64,000 bases of DNA from UTCHB3 sp964625575 (GCA_964625575.1 CAZVBQ010000002.1:62001-126000), one strand, 5' to 3'; shown: positions 52,392 through 61,022, counted from the stretch's first letter. Translations and numbers: made by a program. Notes: generated by a model from the letters alone, not told the origin.

Positions 52392-53305
52392 AAAACGAAA
52401 AGAATTTTGAACTGGCGCACAGACTGAAACGCGCCCAGGAATTTGAAGGCGGTGGTAAAATGCTACACGCCATTCAGATGTATCAGGCGATAATCGACGA
52501 TTTCTTCGATGATCACACCGCGTGGTACAAACTTGTTGAAATTTACGAGAAAATGGGCAGACCGGATTCAGCGATCAAGCTGATCGAAGAGATGCTCGAC
52601 CACTTCAAGGACGACAACGAGATCAGCCTTTTCGCGGGGCACTTCTTCTTCAAGCACCAGATGTGGGAAGACTCAATAAGGGTGCTCGACCGAATGGAAG
52701 ACATGAGTTTTGACACGATCACATATTTCATCCACGGTCTGTCATCTTTTCATGTGGGCGACCACGACCGGGCAATCAAAAGTTTGCAGCACTTCCTTGA
52801 AATGGAGCTTGAATCGGCGTTTCTCGGTGACACGAACCTCTATCTCGCGCGTAGTTACATCACAATCGGAAAGCTGAACGTTGCCCTGCCTTACCTTGAG
52901 AAGGCCGCCCAAATGATGCCGACCAACCCGGAGGTTTATCACTACCTCGCGTTGTATTATTCACTCATCGGCATGCACGCCCACGCTGCCGAACAGATCG
53001 AGACTTCACTCAGTCTGGGCTCCACCATGCGTGAGACATGGGAACTCGCCGCCGGAATTTATGAGAACATGAAGGATACAGCACGGGTTGAAAAACTCTG
53101 CCGGAGATATATCGAAGAGAACAATGAACCATCCGTGATAATTTACAATTCCCTCGCGATGACACTCCTCGCGAAAAACCGGTATAAAGAAGCCGAGGGC
53201 TTCCTGAAAGCTTCGCTTGAGATCGACCCAGCCAGCGAAAGAACAAACAACTTTTTGAAACTGCTTATAACCAAAAGGGACGACGACCTTGTCAAGGATA
53301 TTTAA
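52388..53305 (+). CDS. TPR-repeat protein
   Basis: 305 residues made of tetratricopeptide-like helical pairs (AIQMYQAIIDDFFDDHTAWY, ALPYLEKAAQMMPTNPEVY, KEAEGFLKASLEIDPASE). No signal peptide, so cytoplasmic; likely a scaffold. Coupled to guaA and to the binding-protein gene (17-base overlap). Partner not known. ATG 52388 is preferred over a GTG two codons upstream because of the ATGA overlap. Confidence 0.8.
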   Translation: MKNEKNFELAHRLKRAQEFEGGGKMLHAIQMYQAIIDDFFDDHTAWYKLVEIYEKMGRPDSAIKLIEEMLDHFKDDNEISLFAGHFFFKHQMWEDSIRVLDRMEDMSFDTITYFIHGLSSFHVGDHDRAIKSLQHFLEMELESAFLGDTNLYLARSYITIGKLNVALPYLEKAAQMMPTNPEVYHYLALYYSLIGMHAHAAEQIETSLSLGSTMRETWELAAGIYENMKDTARVEKLCRRYIEENNEPSVIIYNSLAMTLLAKNRYKEAEGFLKASLEIDPASERTNNFLKLLITKRDDDLVKDI

Positions 53306-54440
53306 CCTGTTCATTCTTTTCGCGGTTATTTCCACTTCCCTGTTCGCTCAGGCAGACTATGCGGTGCAGGATGATTCATACAATATCGCGGTGCTCCTTC
53401 CCTTCACGGAAAAGGGGAAGCCATACCTTGAAAGGCGCTCTTATCAGGTGCTCGAGGGGATCAAATACGCCGTGCACCTTCACAATCTGACAAGCGACAA
53501 GAAGATCGGGCTTTTCATCAGGGATACCCGCACCGACAGTTCATTTATTGCTTCTCTTAAAAAGGAAGTGCAGTCGTTCAAAAATCTTAAAGGAATTATC
53601 GGTTCCACTTCAAGTCAGGACTCCAAAGACCTCATCTCTGTCTTCGCGGATATGGGGCTCCCGGTCGTCTCGCCTACTGCAACAGATGAGACACTTCCGC
53701 AGCTCGCGCCCGTTGTACTTCAGGCAAATCCTACATTCTCGACCCGCGGCAGGATCATGGCGAACTTCGCCCGTAATTTCCACGGACTCTCGAAGATCGG
53801 GATTGTTTACAACAAGGAAGGCTATTCTGCACTCCTCGCGGAGAAATTCAAGGAGGAGTTTGAAAGGCTCGGCGGTAAAGTGAGCTTCACCAAAACCTAT
53901 ACCAACAAAGACCTTAAAGACGCGAAACTTGAGGCAATGGTAGAGGATATCGAGGATGCAGAAAAAGACATCGACGGGCTTTACATCCCCGTTAGCGACG
54001 TTAGACACGCGAACGCGGTGAACGAACAGTTGAGAAAATTGGTCTTTAGCAAAAATGTATATATTAATCAGGATTGGCTGCTGAGCGATGTGTTCGGTGA
54101 TCCTTCCCCGTTCCTCTCTGCCGTTTATGTTGATTCCGACTATTTTCTCGACATCTCTGAGAACGGTTACCAAAAACTGAACAAGGAATTTCACGATCTC
54201 ACTGGCTATCTGTTCGACAGGAACCCGCTTTACGGCTTCGACGCCACTTCGATGTTCATTAAACTGCTTGAAAAAAACAATTTTGATCCCTCCGCGGTCA
54301 TGAATGAAATTGCCGCGGGGGTTGATCACGATGGCATCAAGGGAAAAATCGTTTTTGACGCGAGAAGAACAAACCTTTCGCTTAATATCCTGCAATACAC
54401 ACTCGGCAGGTTCAGCCTCTTCCTTAAACTGAAAATATAG
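53289..54440 (+). CDS. Periplasmic binding protein-like (type 1 fold)
   Basis: 383 residues: signal peptide (ends LFAQA), then the two-lobe Leu/Ile/Val-binding or LppC-like fold (IAVLLPFTEKG, GLFIRDTRTDSS, KGIIGSTSSQDSKDLISVF, PVVSPTATDETL, YGFDATSMFIKLL). It could bind an amino acid, or act like LppC/LpoA as a cell-wall enzyme activator; no transporter genes are adjacent, which favours the second. TTG start at 53289, inside the TPR gene. Confidence 0.75.
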   Translation: MSRIFNLFILFAVISTSLFAQADYAVQDDSYNIAVLLPFTEKGKPYLERRSYQVLEGIKYAVHLHNLTSDKKIGLFIRDTRTDSSFIASLKKEVQSFKNLKGIIGSTSSQDSKDLISVFADMGLPVVSPTATDETLPQLAPVVLQANPTFSTRGRIMANFARNFHGLSKIGIVYNKEGYSALLAEKFKEEFERLGGKVSFTKTYTNKDLKDAKLEAMVEDIEDAEKDIDGLYIPVSDVRHANAVNEQLRKLVFSKNVYINQDWLLSDVFGDPSPFLSAVYVDSDYFLDISENGYQKLNKEFHDLTGYLFDRNPLYGFDATSMFIKLLEKNNFDPSAVMNEIAAGVDHDGIKGKIVFDARRTNLSLNILQYTLGRFSLFLKLKI

Positions 54441-54447
54441 CGGGCAA

Positions 54448-55137
54448 ATGAGTATAAAAGACCATCCAAAAGATGAACAACCAAGGGAAAAAGCGGTAAA
54501 TCAGGGGATCAGTTCACTTACCGACTCTGAATTGCTGGCTATTATACTGCGGACCGGCACAAAAGGGAAGAACGTTCTCGATCTCGCGCGGGAAATGCTT
54601 GAAAGGTCTGGCGGACTTAACGAACTCGCCTCCAAATCCGACGGCTACTTCAAGAACGAGTTTCAGGGCATCGGCAGGGATAAAGCGATAACGCTTTCAG
54701 CACTGTTCGAGATAGCCAAAAGGGTGCAAACCTCTGACCGGGAGTACCTGAGCGGCAGAATATCCTCCCCCGACATAATCGCGGAGCACTTTATCAGGTA
54801 TCTTAAGAACGAACCCGTCGAGAAGTTCATGGTGGCTTTCATAACCACGGGTGGGAGGGTGATAAAGATCGAGGAACTGTTCAAGGGGACGATCGATCAC
54901 AGCCTGATCGATGTAAGGGAAATTATCAAAAGATGTCTCGATCTTAACGCGAAATCGATAATTATCAGCCATAATCACCCGAGCGGCACTCCGGAGATCA
55001 GTGTTGAAGACCGGAAGGTTACGAAGAGGATAAAACAGGCCTGCGAGATATTCAGCATCAAGTTACTTGACCATATTGTGGTCGCCGGAACAAAATTTGT
55101 CAGTTTTTCCAACCTGGGTATATTAAATATCGATTAA
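54448..55137 (+). CDS. radC: RadC family JAB-domain protein
   Basis: 229 residues: helix-hairpin-helix-like N-terminal part (SDSELLAIILRTGTKG-type) and the C-terminal JAMM/MPN domain with HNHPSG and a downstream Asp. The historic DNA-repair role is doubtful; the domain is a metalloprotease or deubiquitinase fold. Last gene of the guaA operon. Confidence 0.92.
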   Translation: MSIKDHPKDEQPREKAVNQGISSLTDSELLAIILRTGTKGKNVLDLAREMLERSGGLNELASKSDGYFKNEFQGIGRDKAITLSALFEIAKRVQTSDREYLSGRISSPDIIAEHFIRYLKNEPVEKFMVAFITTGGRVIKIEELFKGTIDHSLIDVREIIKRCLDLNAKSIIISHNHPSGTPEISVEDRKVTKRIKQACEIFSIKLLDHIVVAGTKFVSFSNLGILNID

Positions 55138-55173
55138 CTTCGTAAATTAATAACTCGTTTGTGCAATTTTTTG

Positions 55174-55181
55174 TATCTTTG
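55174..55181 (+). promoter_or_regulatory. Candidate promoter box of the lipoprotein-LysM pair
   Basis: TATCTTTG, the same -7/-10 octamer as at the his promoter, 58 bases before the lipoprotein start. A TTTG occurs only 12 bases upstream, so the -33 element is not canonical. Confidence 0.45.
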
Positions 55182-55239
55182 CGATATTTGATTTTTCAAT
55201 AATTTCGAAAACAACACATAACAAAAAGGAGAGAAGCCT

Positions 55240-55497
55240 ATGAAGCTAGGAAAAATGCTGGCTGTAGTCGGTTTATCGACAGTATTCTTTGCAGGTTGCT
55301 GCAGTGTCAGTGATCAGGAGTACGCAGCTTTAGATGCTCTTCAGAACTCTGTTAATCAGAAGCAGTCGACCATTTCACAGTTGAATGGAAAGAAAGCCGA
55401 TATTAACAAGCAGATTGCCGCAAAACAGAAAAAACTGGAAGAATGCAATCAGCTGAAGAATACAGTTAACGCCAATTTGAAAAAAATCCAAAAGTAA
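55240..55497 (+). CDS. Small coiled-coil lipoprotein
   Basis: 85 residues: lipobox FFAGC (Cys20) and one long helix of heptads (NQKQSTISQLNGKKADINKQ, then KLEECNQLKNTV). Size and shape recall Lpp/OsmB-like structural lipoproteins. AAAAAGGAGAG site before the ATG. Codons are biased towards GCT, GTT, AAA and CTT relative to the neighbours, as in highly expressed genes. Operon with the LysM gene. Confidence 0.8.
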   Translation: MKLGKMLAVVGLSTVFFAGCCSVSDQEYAALDALQNSVNQKQSTISQLNGKKADINKQIAAKQKKLEECNQLKNTVNANLKKIQK

Positions 55498-55511
55498 CAG
55501 GAGAGACAAAG

Positions 55512-56204
55512 ATGAAATTTTCGATGAAAATTGCTGCTTTCGCTTTGGTTGTTCTCTCCGGTTCGCTTTTTGCCCAGAGAGACCTTAGCTGCGATCAGTA
55601 CAAAGCCAAAATGGATTCACTGAAAGCAGTTGAACTCAACCTTAGCTCGCAAGTTGATCAGCTCAACAAAGACGTTGCAAACGTCCAGAAACAGCTCGAT
55701 GGTATTCAGAGCTACGAAGACTGCATGGATGATCTTTACAAATCACTCGATGCCAATGCTTCAGATGTATCAGTATTTGCCATGAAAGTTAACGAACTTA
55801 AAGGCAAGATCGAAAGAAGAGAAGCTCCATATTCAGCAAGAGAAGCTGAACTTAAAGAGCTCCAGAAAAGCAAGCTTTCTGCTCTTCCTGAATTCTACAA
55901 CACACTTCACGTTTATCTTCCTGACCTGATGGCCAAATGGAAGAAAGATCTTGATGTTATCGTTGTTCCTGATACCAAAAAGTACACCGTTGTAAAAGGT
56001 GATTGCCTCTGGTGCATCGCTTCCAAAACTGAATTCTACAGCAAGGGCGCCGCTTGGCCAGCCATCTGGAGAGCCAACCAGGAAGTTATCGGAAACAACC
56101 CTGACCTCATCTTCCCGAACCAGGTTTATACTATTCCTAACCTGACCGCTGATGAGATCAATCAGGTATCCAAAATGGGAAGAAACTACAAACCGGCTCC
56201 CTAA
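55512..56204 (+). CDS. Exported coiled-coil protein with LysM domain
   Basis: 230 residues: signal peptide (ends LFAQ), coiled coil (about 30-110), and a LysM domain (about 158-208, YTVVKGDCLWCIASK, then NPDLIFPNQVYTIP) that binds peptidoglycan. With the preceding lipoprotein it probably ties outer membrane and wall together. Two cysteine pairs are notable (CDQY/EDCMDD and DCLWCIA). Codon use again suggests high expression. A strong terminator follows. Confidence 0.88.
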   Translation: MKFSMKIAAFALVVLSGSLFAQRDLSCDQYKAKMDSLKAVELNLSSQVDQLNKDVANVQKQLDGIQSYEDCMDDLYKSLDANASDVSVFAMKVNELKGKIERREAPYSAREAELKELQKSKLSALPEFYNTLHVYLPDLMAKWKKDLDVIVVPDTKKYTVVKGDCLWCIASKTEFYSKGAAWPAIWRANQEVIGNNPDLIFPNQVYTIPNLTADEINQVSKMGRNYKPAP

Positions 56205-56246
56205 TAGTCGATTTGTTTTCTGATCATTTAAAGAATGATTTCTACG

Positions 56247-56280
56247 AAGCCCTTGATGCTCGCGCATTGAGGGCTTTTTA
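56247..56280 (+). terminator. Intrinsic terminator after the LysM gene
   Basis: 13-bp stem with two G-T pairs (56247-56259 with 56264-56276), loop TCGC, followed by TTTTTA. A textbook terminator. Confidence 0.9.
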
Positions 56281-56306
56281 TATTTTGAGACCAACCACAG
56301 GATTAA

Positions 56307-57260
56307 ATGCCGGAATTCGAAAAAAAGTTATCCCTTGAAGGCGTCGACCTTCAAAAACTTCTCGGGCCAAATGATATTCACCTCCAGGTGCTCGAAGAAT
56401 ATTTTAACTCCGCTATTATTGTCCGGGGTGACCAGCTTACACTAAAGGGCACCCAGAACGAAGTGGAGCGGATAGAGAAGATCATCAAAGAGATGATCTA
56501 TGCCCTGAATACCTCGGGGAGGCTCAAAGAGCAGGATGTGAAACTGATACTTGAGCTTACCAACAACGGCAAGCAGGCGAAACAGGATGAGGACTTCGAC
56601 AAGATCATTCTCTACACCAAGGATGATGTTATCAAAGCCCGCACACCGGGGCAGCTTGCCTATCTTAAAACAGCTCTAACCAACGACATCTGTTTTGCCA
56701 TTGGCCCCGCGGGAACCGGAAAGACATATATGGCGGTAGCCCTCGCGGTGGCAGCGCTAAAGAAGAACACGGTTAAGAAGATAATCCTGACCCGCCCCGC
56801 GGTTGAAGCAGGCGAAAAATTGGGATACCTCCCGGGCGATCTGCGAGAAAAAATTGATCCGTACCTCCGCCCCCTTTATGACGCGTTGGAAGACATGCTT
56901 CCGGCTGAAAGGGTGAAGGCATACCTTGAGAAAGGTATAATCGAGATAATTCCCCTCGCGTATATGCGCGGACGTACTCTGAACCGGGCATTTGTCATCC
57001 TTGATGAAGCCCAGAACACCACCGACGTGCAGATGAAGATGTTCCTTACAAGGCTTGGTACCGAGTCAAAGGCGATCATCACCGGTGATATCACCCAGAT
57101 CGATCTCCCCACCAAGACCGTGAGCGGTCTGGTAAAGGTGCAGGAGATCTTAAGCGGAATTGAAGGCGTCGGATTTTCCTTCTTCGAGAAAACCGATGTG
57201 GTCCGTCACCGCCTCGTTAAAGAGATCATCGACGCGTACGAAAAGTATTACGACGGCTGA
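56307..57260 (+). CDS. phoH: PhoH-family ATPase
   Basis: 317 residues: KH-like N-terminal region, then the P-loop domain with Walker A GPAGTGKT (133-140), Walker B VILDEAQN (about 230) and ITGDITQIDLP. PhoH/YbeZ proteins are RNA-linked ATPases that work with YbeY in ribosome and RNA care. The ybeY gene is not adjacent here. Confidence 0.93.
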   Translation: MPEFEKKLSLEGVDLQKLLGPNDIHLQVLEEYFNSAIIVRGDQLTLKGTQNEVERIEKIIKEMIYALNTSGRLKEQDVKLILELTNNGKQAKQDEDFDKIILYTKDDVIKARTPGQLAYLKTALTNDICFAIGPAGTGKTYMAVALAVAALKKNTVKKIILTRPAVEAGEKLGYLPGDLREKIDPYLRPLYDALEDMLPAERVKAYLEKGIIEIIPLAYMRGRTLNRAFVILDEAQNTTDVQMKMFLTRLGTESKAIITGDITQIDLPTKTVSGLVKVQEILSGIEGVGFSFFEKTDVVRHRLVKEIIDAYEKYYDG

Positions 57261-57291
57261 TCACCCGTAAGAAACCGGCTATTTATGACTG

Positions 57292-57561
57292 TCAGAGGTT
57301 AAATTTGCCGTAGAATCCGGTGATGTCAAACCAGAGTTCGAAATCTTCACCATTATCCAGTCCGAGCAACATCAGGTCGTAATGCTTCTCTTCGTCGTGA
57401 ATGAGTGACTGCTTCATCAGTTTTAACTCCAGACCGGTTGCTTCCCTTAATCTGTCGATGTAGTAATATTCTGCACCGACACCTTCCGCGGTGTCTTCAG
57501 CGCCATCGATTATTATTGCTTCTTCTTGTGATGTGCCGTTGCCGCCTTTAAATGATACCAT
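57292..57561 (-). CDS. Small conserved-looking protein of unknown function
   Basis: 89 residues: GGNGTSQEEAIIIDGAEDTA at the start, a helix, then MKQSLIHDEEKHYDLMLLGL and a final strand ELWFDITGFYGKF. AAGGAG lies five bases before the ATG. Acidic and soluble; I know similar GG-x-G-x-S-x-x-x-AI starts in Bacteroidota proteins but no function. Convergent with phoH. Confidence 0.65.
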   Translation of the reverse strand: MVSFKGGNGTSQEEAIIIDGAEDTAEGVGAEYYYIDRLREATGLELKLMKQSLIHDEEKHYDLMLLGLDNGEDFELWFDITGFYGKFNL

Positions 57562-57576
57562 TTCAACTCCTTGATG

Positions 57577-57705
57577 TTATTTTATTAAAATGAATTTCCT
57601 TGACTCTGAATACTCCCCGCCATTTTCGCCAACAGTGGTGACGCTATGGATAAAGACACCTGACCACCTCAAATCCCATCCATATTGTGATCCCGGAAAA
57701 TAATA
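57577..57705 (-). pseudogene. Stranded C-terminal T9SS-type tail
   Basis: A start-less frame closed upstream by TAG (57706-57708) reads SQYGWDLRWSGVFIHSV, then GGEYSESRKFILIK and TAA (57577-57579). This is the end of a T9SS or gliding-type tail (W-D...SGV-F/Y...YSE-x-K-x-x-LIK). No domain precedes it, so only the last 42 codons of a lost secreted-protein gene remain. The rest of this 246-base gap shows nothing else. Confidence 0.5.
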
Positions 57706-57807
57706 CTATTTTTACGCTCGGCAGACTTTTATTTAAGAGCCACTTCCCCCGGATACTTAAGTTACCACATCCCGGCTCTCCACAGGCGTTAAATTTATGG
57801 AATCGTC

Positions 57808-58368
57808 ATGAAAAAACTTACTATCGTTCTTACCGTTTTATTCGCTTTCGCTTCATTCGCGCAAACCAATGATGAGATGAAAGCATACATGGACTACCTG
57901 ACACCGGGGCCGTTCCACCAACACCTCGCTCAAAGTGAAGGGAACTGGGACTATCAGATGAAAATGTTCTCAGAACCCGGGAAAGCACCTGATATCGAGA
58001 ATGGAACCGCGAAAGCGGAGATGATACTCGGTGGCAGATATCTTCAAATAAACCACGATGGTACAGCCTGGGGCATGCCCTTCCAGGCAATTCAGATCTT
58101 TGGTTTCGATAACGTGAAACAAGAGTTTCTCGCCTTTTGGATCGACAACATGGGCACCGGTTTTACATTCTCATCCGGAAAGATGGACTTTGAGAAAGAC
58201 TACCTCGAAATGTCCGGCAGCTTTGTTGACGCGGCTCAAAAAAAGGATGTAAATTTCAGAAGCGTCCTCAAATCCACCGACATCGATCACTTCAACATTG
58301 AAATGTACGTGACCAAAGACGGAAAAGAATCAATGTTCTGGGATACATCCTACTCCCGCAAAAAATAA
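57808..58368 (+). CDS. DUF1579 exported protein
   Basis: 186 residues: signal peptide (ends SFAQ), then the DUF1579 lipocalin-like pattern (EGNWDYQMKMF, GRYLQINHDGTAWGMPFQ, FGFDNVKQEFLAFWIDNMGT). Function unknown. Single gene; a GC-rich hairpin follows at 58392. Confidence 0.85.
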   Translation: MKKLTIVLTVLFAFASFAQTNDEMKAYMDYLTPGPFHQHLAQSEGNWDYQMKMFSEPGKAPDIENGTAKAEMILGGRYLQINHDGTAWGMPFQAIQIFGFDNVKQEFLAFWIDNMGTGFTFSSGKMDFEKDYLEMSGSFVDAAQKKDVNFRSVLKSTDIDHFNIEMYVTKDGKESMFWDTSYSRKK

Positions 58369-58391
58369 GATCAACCCCGCTTAACAACTAA

Positions 58392-58416
58392 GAGGCTGCT
58401 CACACCGGGCAGCCTC
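58392..58416 (+). terminator. Hairpin after the DUF1579 gene
   Basis: GAGGCTGC (58392-58399) pairs with GCAGCCTC (58409-58416) over an eight- to nine-base loop, with only a weak T-rich stretch after it. Confidence 0.5.
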
Positions 58417-58469
58417 GTACTTCACAGGAAATTCATCCCGAATCTATCCCAAAACAATGCCACCGGCAA

Positions 58470-58501
58470 GGGTCTCAGGGTCTTCGGGTCTTTGGGTCTC
58501 C
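58470..58501. repeat. 8-base tandem array near the cydB stop
   Basis: Four units of GGGTCT followed by two variable bases (CA, TC, TT, CC), adjoining the 7-base array next to it. Confidence 0.85.
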
Positions 58502-58502
58502 A

Positions 58503-58530
58503 CTCATACCTCATACCTCATACCTCATAC
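58503..58530. repeat. 7-base tandem array touching the cydB stop codon
   Basis: Four exact CTCATAC units; the last base adjoins the stop codon of cydB at 58531. The position relative to a stop codon is the same as for the arrays around 45072, 47267 and 47747. Confidence 0.9.
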
Positions 58531-59559
58531 TTAGTAGCTCATCTTATCCAGCTTCACCTTTCCTCTGAAAACCCAGTAGATGCTGATGGTGTAGGCAAGC
58601 ACGAACGGAATGCCAATAATTGCCAGCGTAAGCATAATGCCGAGCGTTTTTTGTGAAGAGGCAGCGTTGTAGATTGTGAGACTATACTCCGGATTGATCG
58701 AAGAAATCAGGAAGTTCGGGAACAACCCAACGGCGAAGAGTGCCATAAGACTAAGAATTGCCGCCGAAGACGAGAGGAAGGCCAAAAACTCCTTCCCGCG
58801 GTTCACCTCCCTCGGGATGTTGGCGATTGCAAGCATGTTCAGGATCGCGAGGAGGAAGAAAACAGGATGATCCCTGAAAGGCTGCACCATATGCGGGATG
58901 TAGATCAGCGTTGCCATGGTGGCGGTCACGTAGGTGATAACGAAGAAGATGATGGTGTTGTTCACCCACCCCTTTACTTGCTTCTGAAGTTCACCATCAG
59001 TTTTCATTACGAGGTAGATGGCTCCGTGCATCATGAATGCCGCGACAGTCGTGAGCCCCACCAAAAGCGCGTAGGGGTTTAGCATGTCGAGGAAATTGCT
59101 GTAGAACTCTTTGTTCTTATCTATCGGCACGCCGAGTATGACGTTACCGATCGCGACACCGATCAGGAGAGAAATAACAATTGAGGAGACTGAGAATGCC
59201 CTGTCCCAGTTCGCCCGCCATCTTGTCCCTTCACTTTTGCTTCGCACCTCAATAGAAACGGCTCTGAATATCAGCATGAAAAGCAGTAGCATGAACGGAA
59301 TGTAAAATCCCGAGAACGCGGTGGCATACACATCGGGAAATGCCGCGAAAAGGGCACCACCACCCGTCACGAGCCACACTTCGTTACCGTCCCAGACGGG
59401 TCCGATAGAATTGAGGAGTATCCTCCGGTCGAGGTCGCTCTTGGTGAGGAGGTGCAGTGATCCCACCCCGAGATCGAAACCGTCGAGGATTCCGTACCCC
59501 GAAAGGAGAACGCCTATGAGAATGAACCAGATTGTGTTTAAGTCAAATGTAAATTCCAT
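58531..59559 (-). CDS. cydB: Cytochrome bd quinol oxidase, subunit II
   Basis: 342 residues, about nine helices, with GVLLSGYGILDGFDLGVG at the N-terminus and NEVWLVTGGGALFAAFPD. With CydA it forms the oxygen reductase with high oxygen affinity. ATG 59559 or the GTG two codons upstream (overlapping the cydA stop) may be the start. The cydDC exporter genes are not in the window. Confidence 0.95.
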   Translation of the reverse strand: MEFTFDLNTIWFILIGVLLSGYGILDGFDLGVGSLHLLTKSDLDRRILLNSIGPVWDGNEVWLVTGGGALFAAFPDVYATAFSGFYIPFMLLLFMLIFRAVSIEVRSKSEGTRWRANWDRAFSVSSIVISLLIGVAIGNVILGVPIDKNKEFYSNFLDMLNPYALLVGLTTVAAFMMHGAIYLVMKTDGELQKQVKGWVNNTIIFFVITYVTATMATLIYIPHMVQPFRDHPVFFLLAILNMLAIANIPREVNRGKEFLAFLSSSAAILSLMALFAVGLFPNFLISSINPEYSLTIYNAASSQKTLGIMLTLAIIGIPFVLAYTISIYWVFRGKVKLDKMSY

Positions 59560-59561
59560 GG

Positions 59562-60923
59562 TCACACCGTCAGTCTGTGGTTTGCCGCGTCATCAAACTC
59601 CTGAGCCTCGATATCAGGTCCGTGTTTAATTTTTTTGTCGAGTAGATAAAGGAAAACGACAAACAGCCCCGCGTAGATTATGGTGAAGAGGATCAATGAG
59701 AAGATGATCTGCTCAGATGTAACATTTTTGGAGAATGCTTCCGAGGTTTTCAAGAGACCGTATACTATCCACGGTTGGCGCCCCACTTCTGCCGTGTACC
59801 AGCCGATCTGGTTGGCTATCTGCGGAAGCAAAACCGAAGCTACGAGTATTTTTAGCCACAACCCGGATGTAAATAGCTTTCCACGCCACAACAGGAAGAG
59901 GGAGATCAATGTGAGTCCGATCAGTGTAAACCCGATCGCGACCATAAGGTGATATGTCTGGAAAGTGAACTGCACGGGCGGCCTCTCATCCTTCGGGAAG
60001 GCATCCAGCCCTTTTATGGGGGCTTTTGGATCACCATGTATCAGAAAACTGAGCATTCCGGGGATCGCCACGCCGTGCACTTTTCTGTTGGCTTCGTCAA
60101 CCCAGCCGAAGGCGTAAAGGTCAGCAGAGGCTGAGGAATCGAAATGTGCCTCGAATGCCGCGAGTTTCGCGGGTTGGTTCACTGCCACGCCTGAAGCGCT
60201 TGAGTGACCCGTGAAAAGCTGGAACAACGCTGCAAATGTGGCGACACCGAGTCCGATCTTCAGTCCAGACTTTGCGATATCATCATGTCTTTTCTTGAGG
60301 AGATAGTAAGCGCTGACGGAGATCACGAGGAACGCGCCCGCGAGGAATGATCCACCCAGTGTGTGCGAGAGCCTGTCAACACTTGATGGGTTAAAGACCA
60401 TAGCCCAGAAATCGGTGACCTCCGCCCTTGCCACGCCATCGTTAACCACGATGTGGTAGCCGGCGGGGGTCTGCTGCCACGAATTGGCGACAACTATCCA
60501 CACGGCGCTCATCATCGAGCCAAGCGAGACCATTATGGTTGAAAAGAAGTGCATTTTCGGACTGACCTTGTTCCATCCAAAAAGAAGAATGGCGAGAAAA
60601 CCGGATTCAAGGAAGAATGCAAATATTCCCTCGGCGGCAAGCGCGCTTCCGAAGATATCACCCACATACCGGGAATAGACCGCCCAGTTTGTGCCGAATT
60701 CAAACTCCATCACAATGCCGGTGGCCACTCCCATAGCAAATGTGAGAGCGAATATCTTAACCCAAAACTTCGTCATCACTTCGTACATTTTGTTACCGGT
60801 CTTTAGGTACAATCCTTCCATTATCACAAGAATAACCCCAAGACCGATACTGAGAGGGGGATAGATGTAATGGAACGAGATCGTAAAAGCGAACTGCAGG
60901 CGAGCCCAAAGTTCTGTTGTCAT
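59562..60923 (-). CDS. cydA: Cytochrome bd quinol oxidase, subunit I
   Basis: 453 residues with the heme-ligand His in FTISFHYIYPPLSIGLG, the quinol-site and Glu-rich helices, and GRQPWIVYGLLKTSEA near the C-terminus. It carries hemes b558, b595 and d and reduces O2 to water with a quinol. The Q-loop looks like the short type. Directed by the consensus promoter at 60954. Confidence 0.96.
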   Translation of the reverse strand: MTTELWARLQFAFTISFHYIYPPLSIGLGVILVIMEGLYLKTGNKMYEVMTKFWVKIFALTFAMGVATGIVMEFEFGTNWAVYSRYVGDIFGSALAAEGIFAFFLESGFLAILLFGWNKVSPKMHFFSTIMVSLGSMMSAVWIVVANSWQQTPAGYHIVVNDGVARAEVTDFWAMVFNPSSVDRLSHTLGGSFLAGAFLVISVSAYYLLKKRHDDIAKSGLKIGLGVATFAALFQLFTGHSSASGVAVNQPAKLAAFEAHFDSSASADLYAFGWVDEANRKVHGVAIPGMLSFLIHGDPKAPIKGLDAFPKDERPPVQFTFQTYHLMVAIGFTLIGLTLISLFLLWRGKLFTSGLWLKILVASVLLPQIANQIGWYTAEVGRQPWIVYGLLKTSEAFSKNVTSEQIIFSLILFTIIYAGLFVVFLYLLDKKIKHGPDIEAQEFDDAANHRLTV

Positions 60924-60953
60924 AATTTACCTGTGTAAGTTGAGATTGAAATA

Positions 60954-60984
60954 CAAAAATAGGAAAGAAGGGAATACTAACAAA
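60954..60984 (-). promoter_or_regulatory. cydAB promoter, Bacteroidota type
   Basis: Minus strand: TTTG (60984-60981), exactly 19 bases, TATTTTTG (60961-60954). This is the full TTTG-N19-TAnnTTTG consensus. Predicted start near 60949, 26 bases before the cydA ATG. Confidence 0.75.
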
Positions 60985-61000
60985 CCGGGGGGAAATAAAA

Positions 61001-61022
61001 GGCCACCCCCGGAGGGGCAGCC
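61001..61022 (-). terminator. Terminator of the TonB receptor gene
   Basis: GGC/GCC and CCCC/GGGG arms with a small internal mismatch, followed on the minus strand by TTTTATTT. It lies 13 bases after the receptor stop and just upstream of the cydAB promoter, insulating it. Confidence 0.7.

Noticed and set aside
53610..54395. 261-codon frame on the minus strand inside the binding-protein gene
   Set aside because: It is fully antisense to a gene with a signal peptide and family motifs, and its product has no sensible composition. A shadow.
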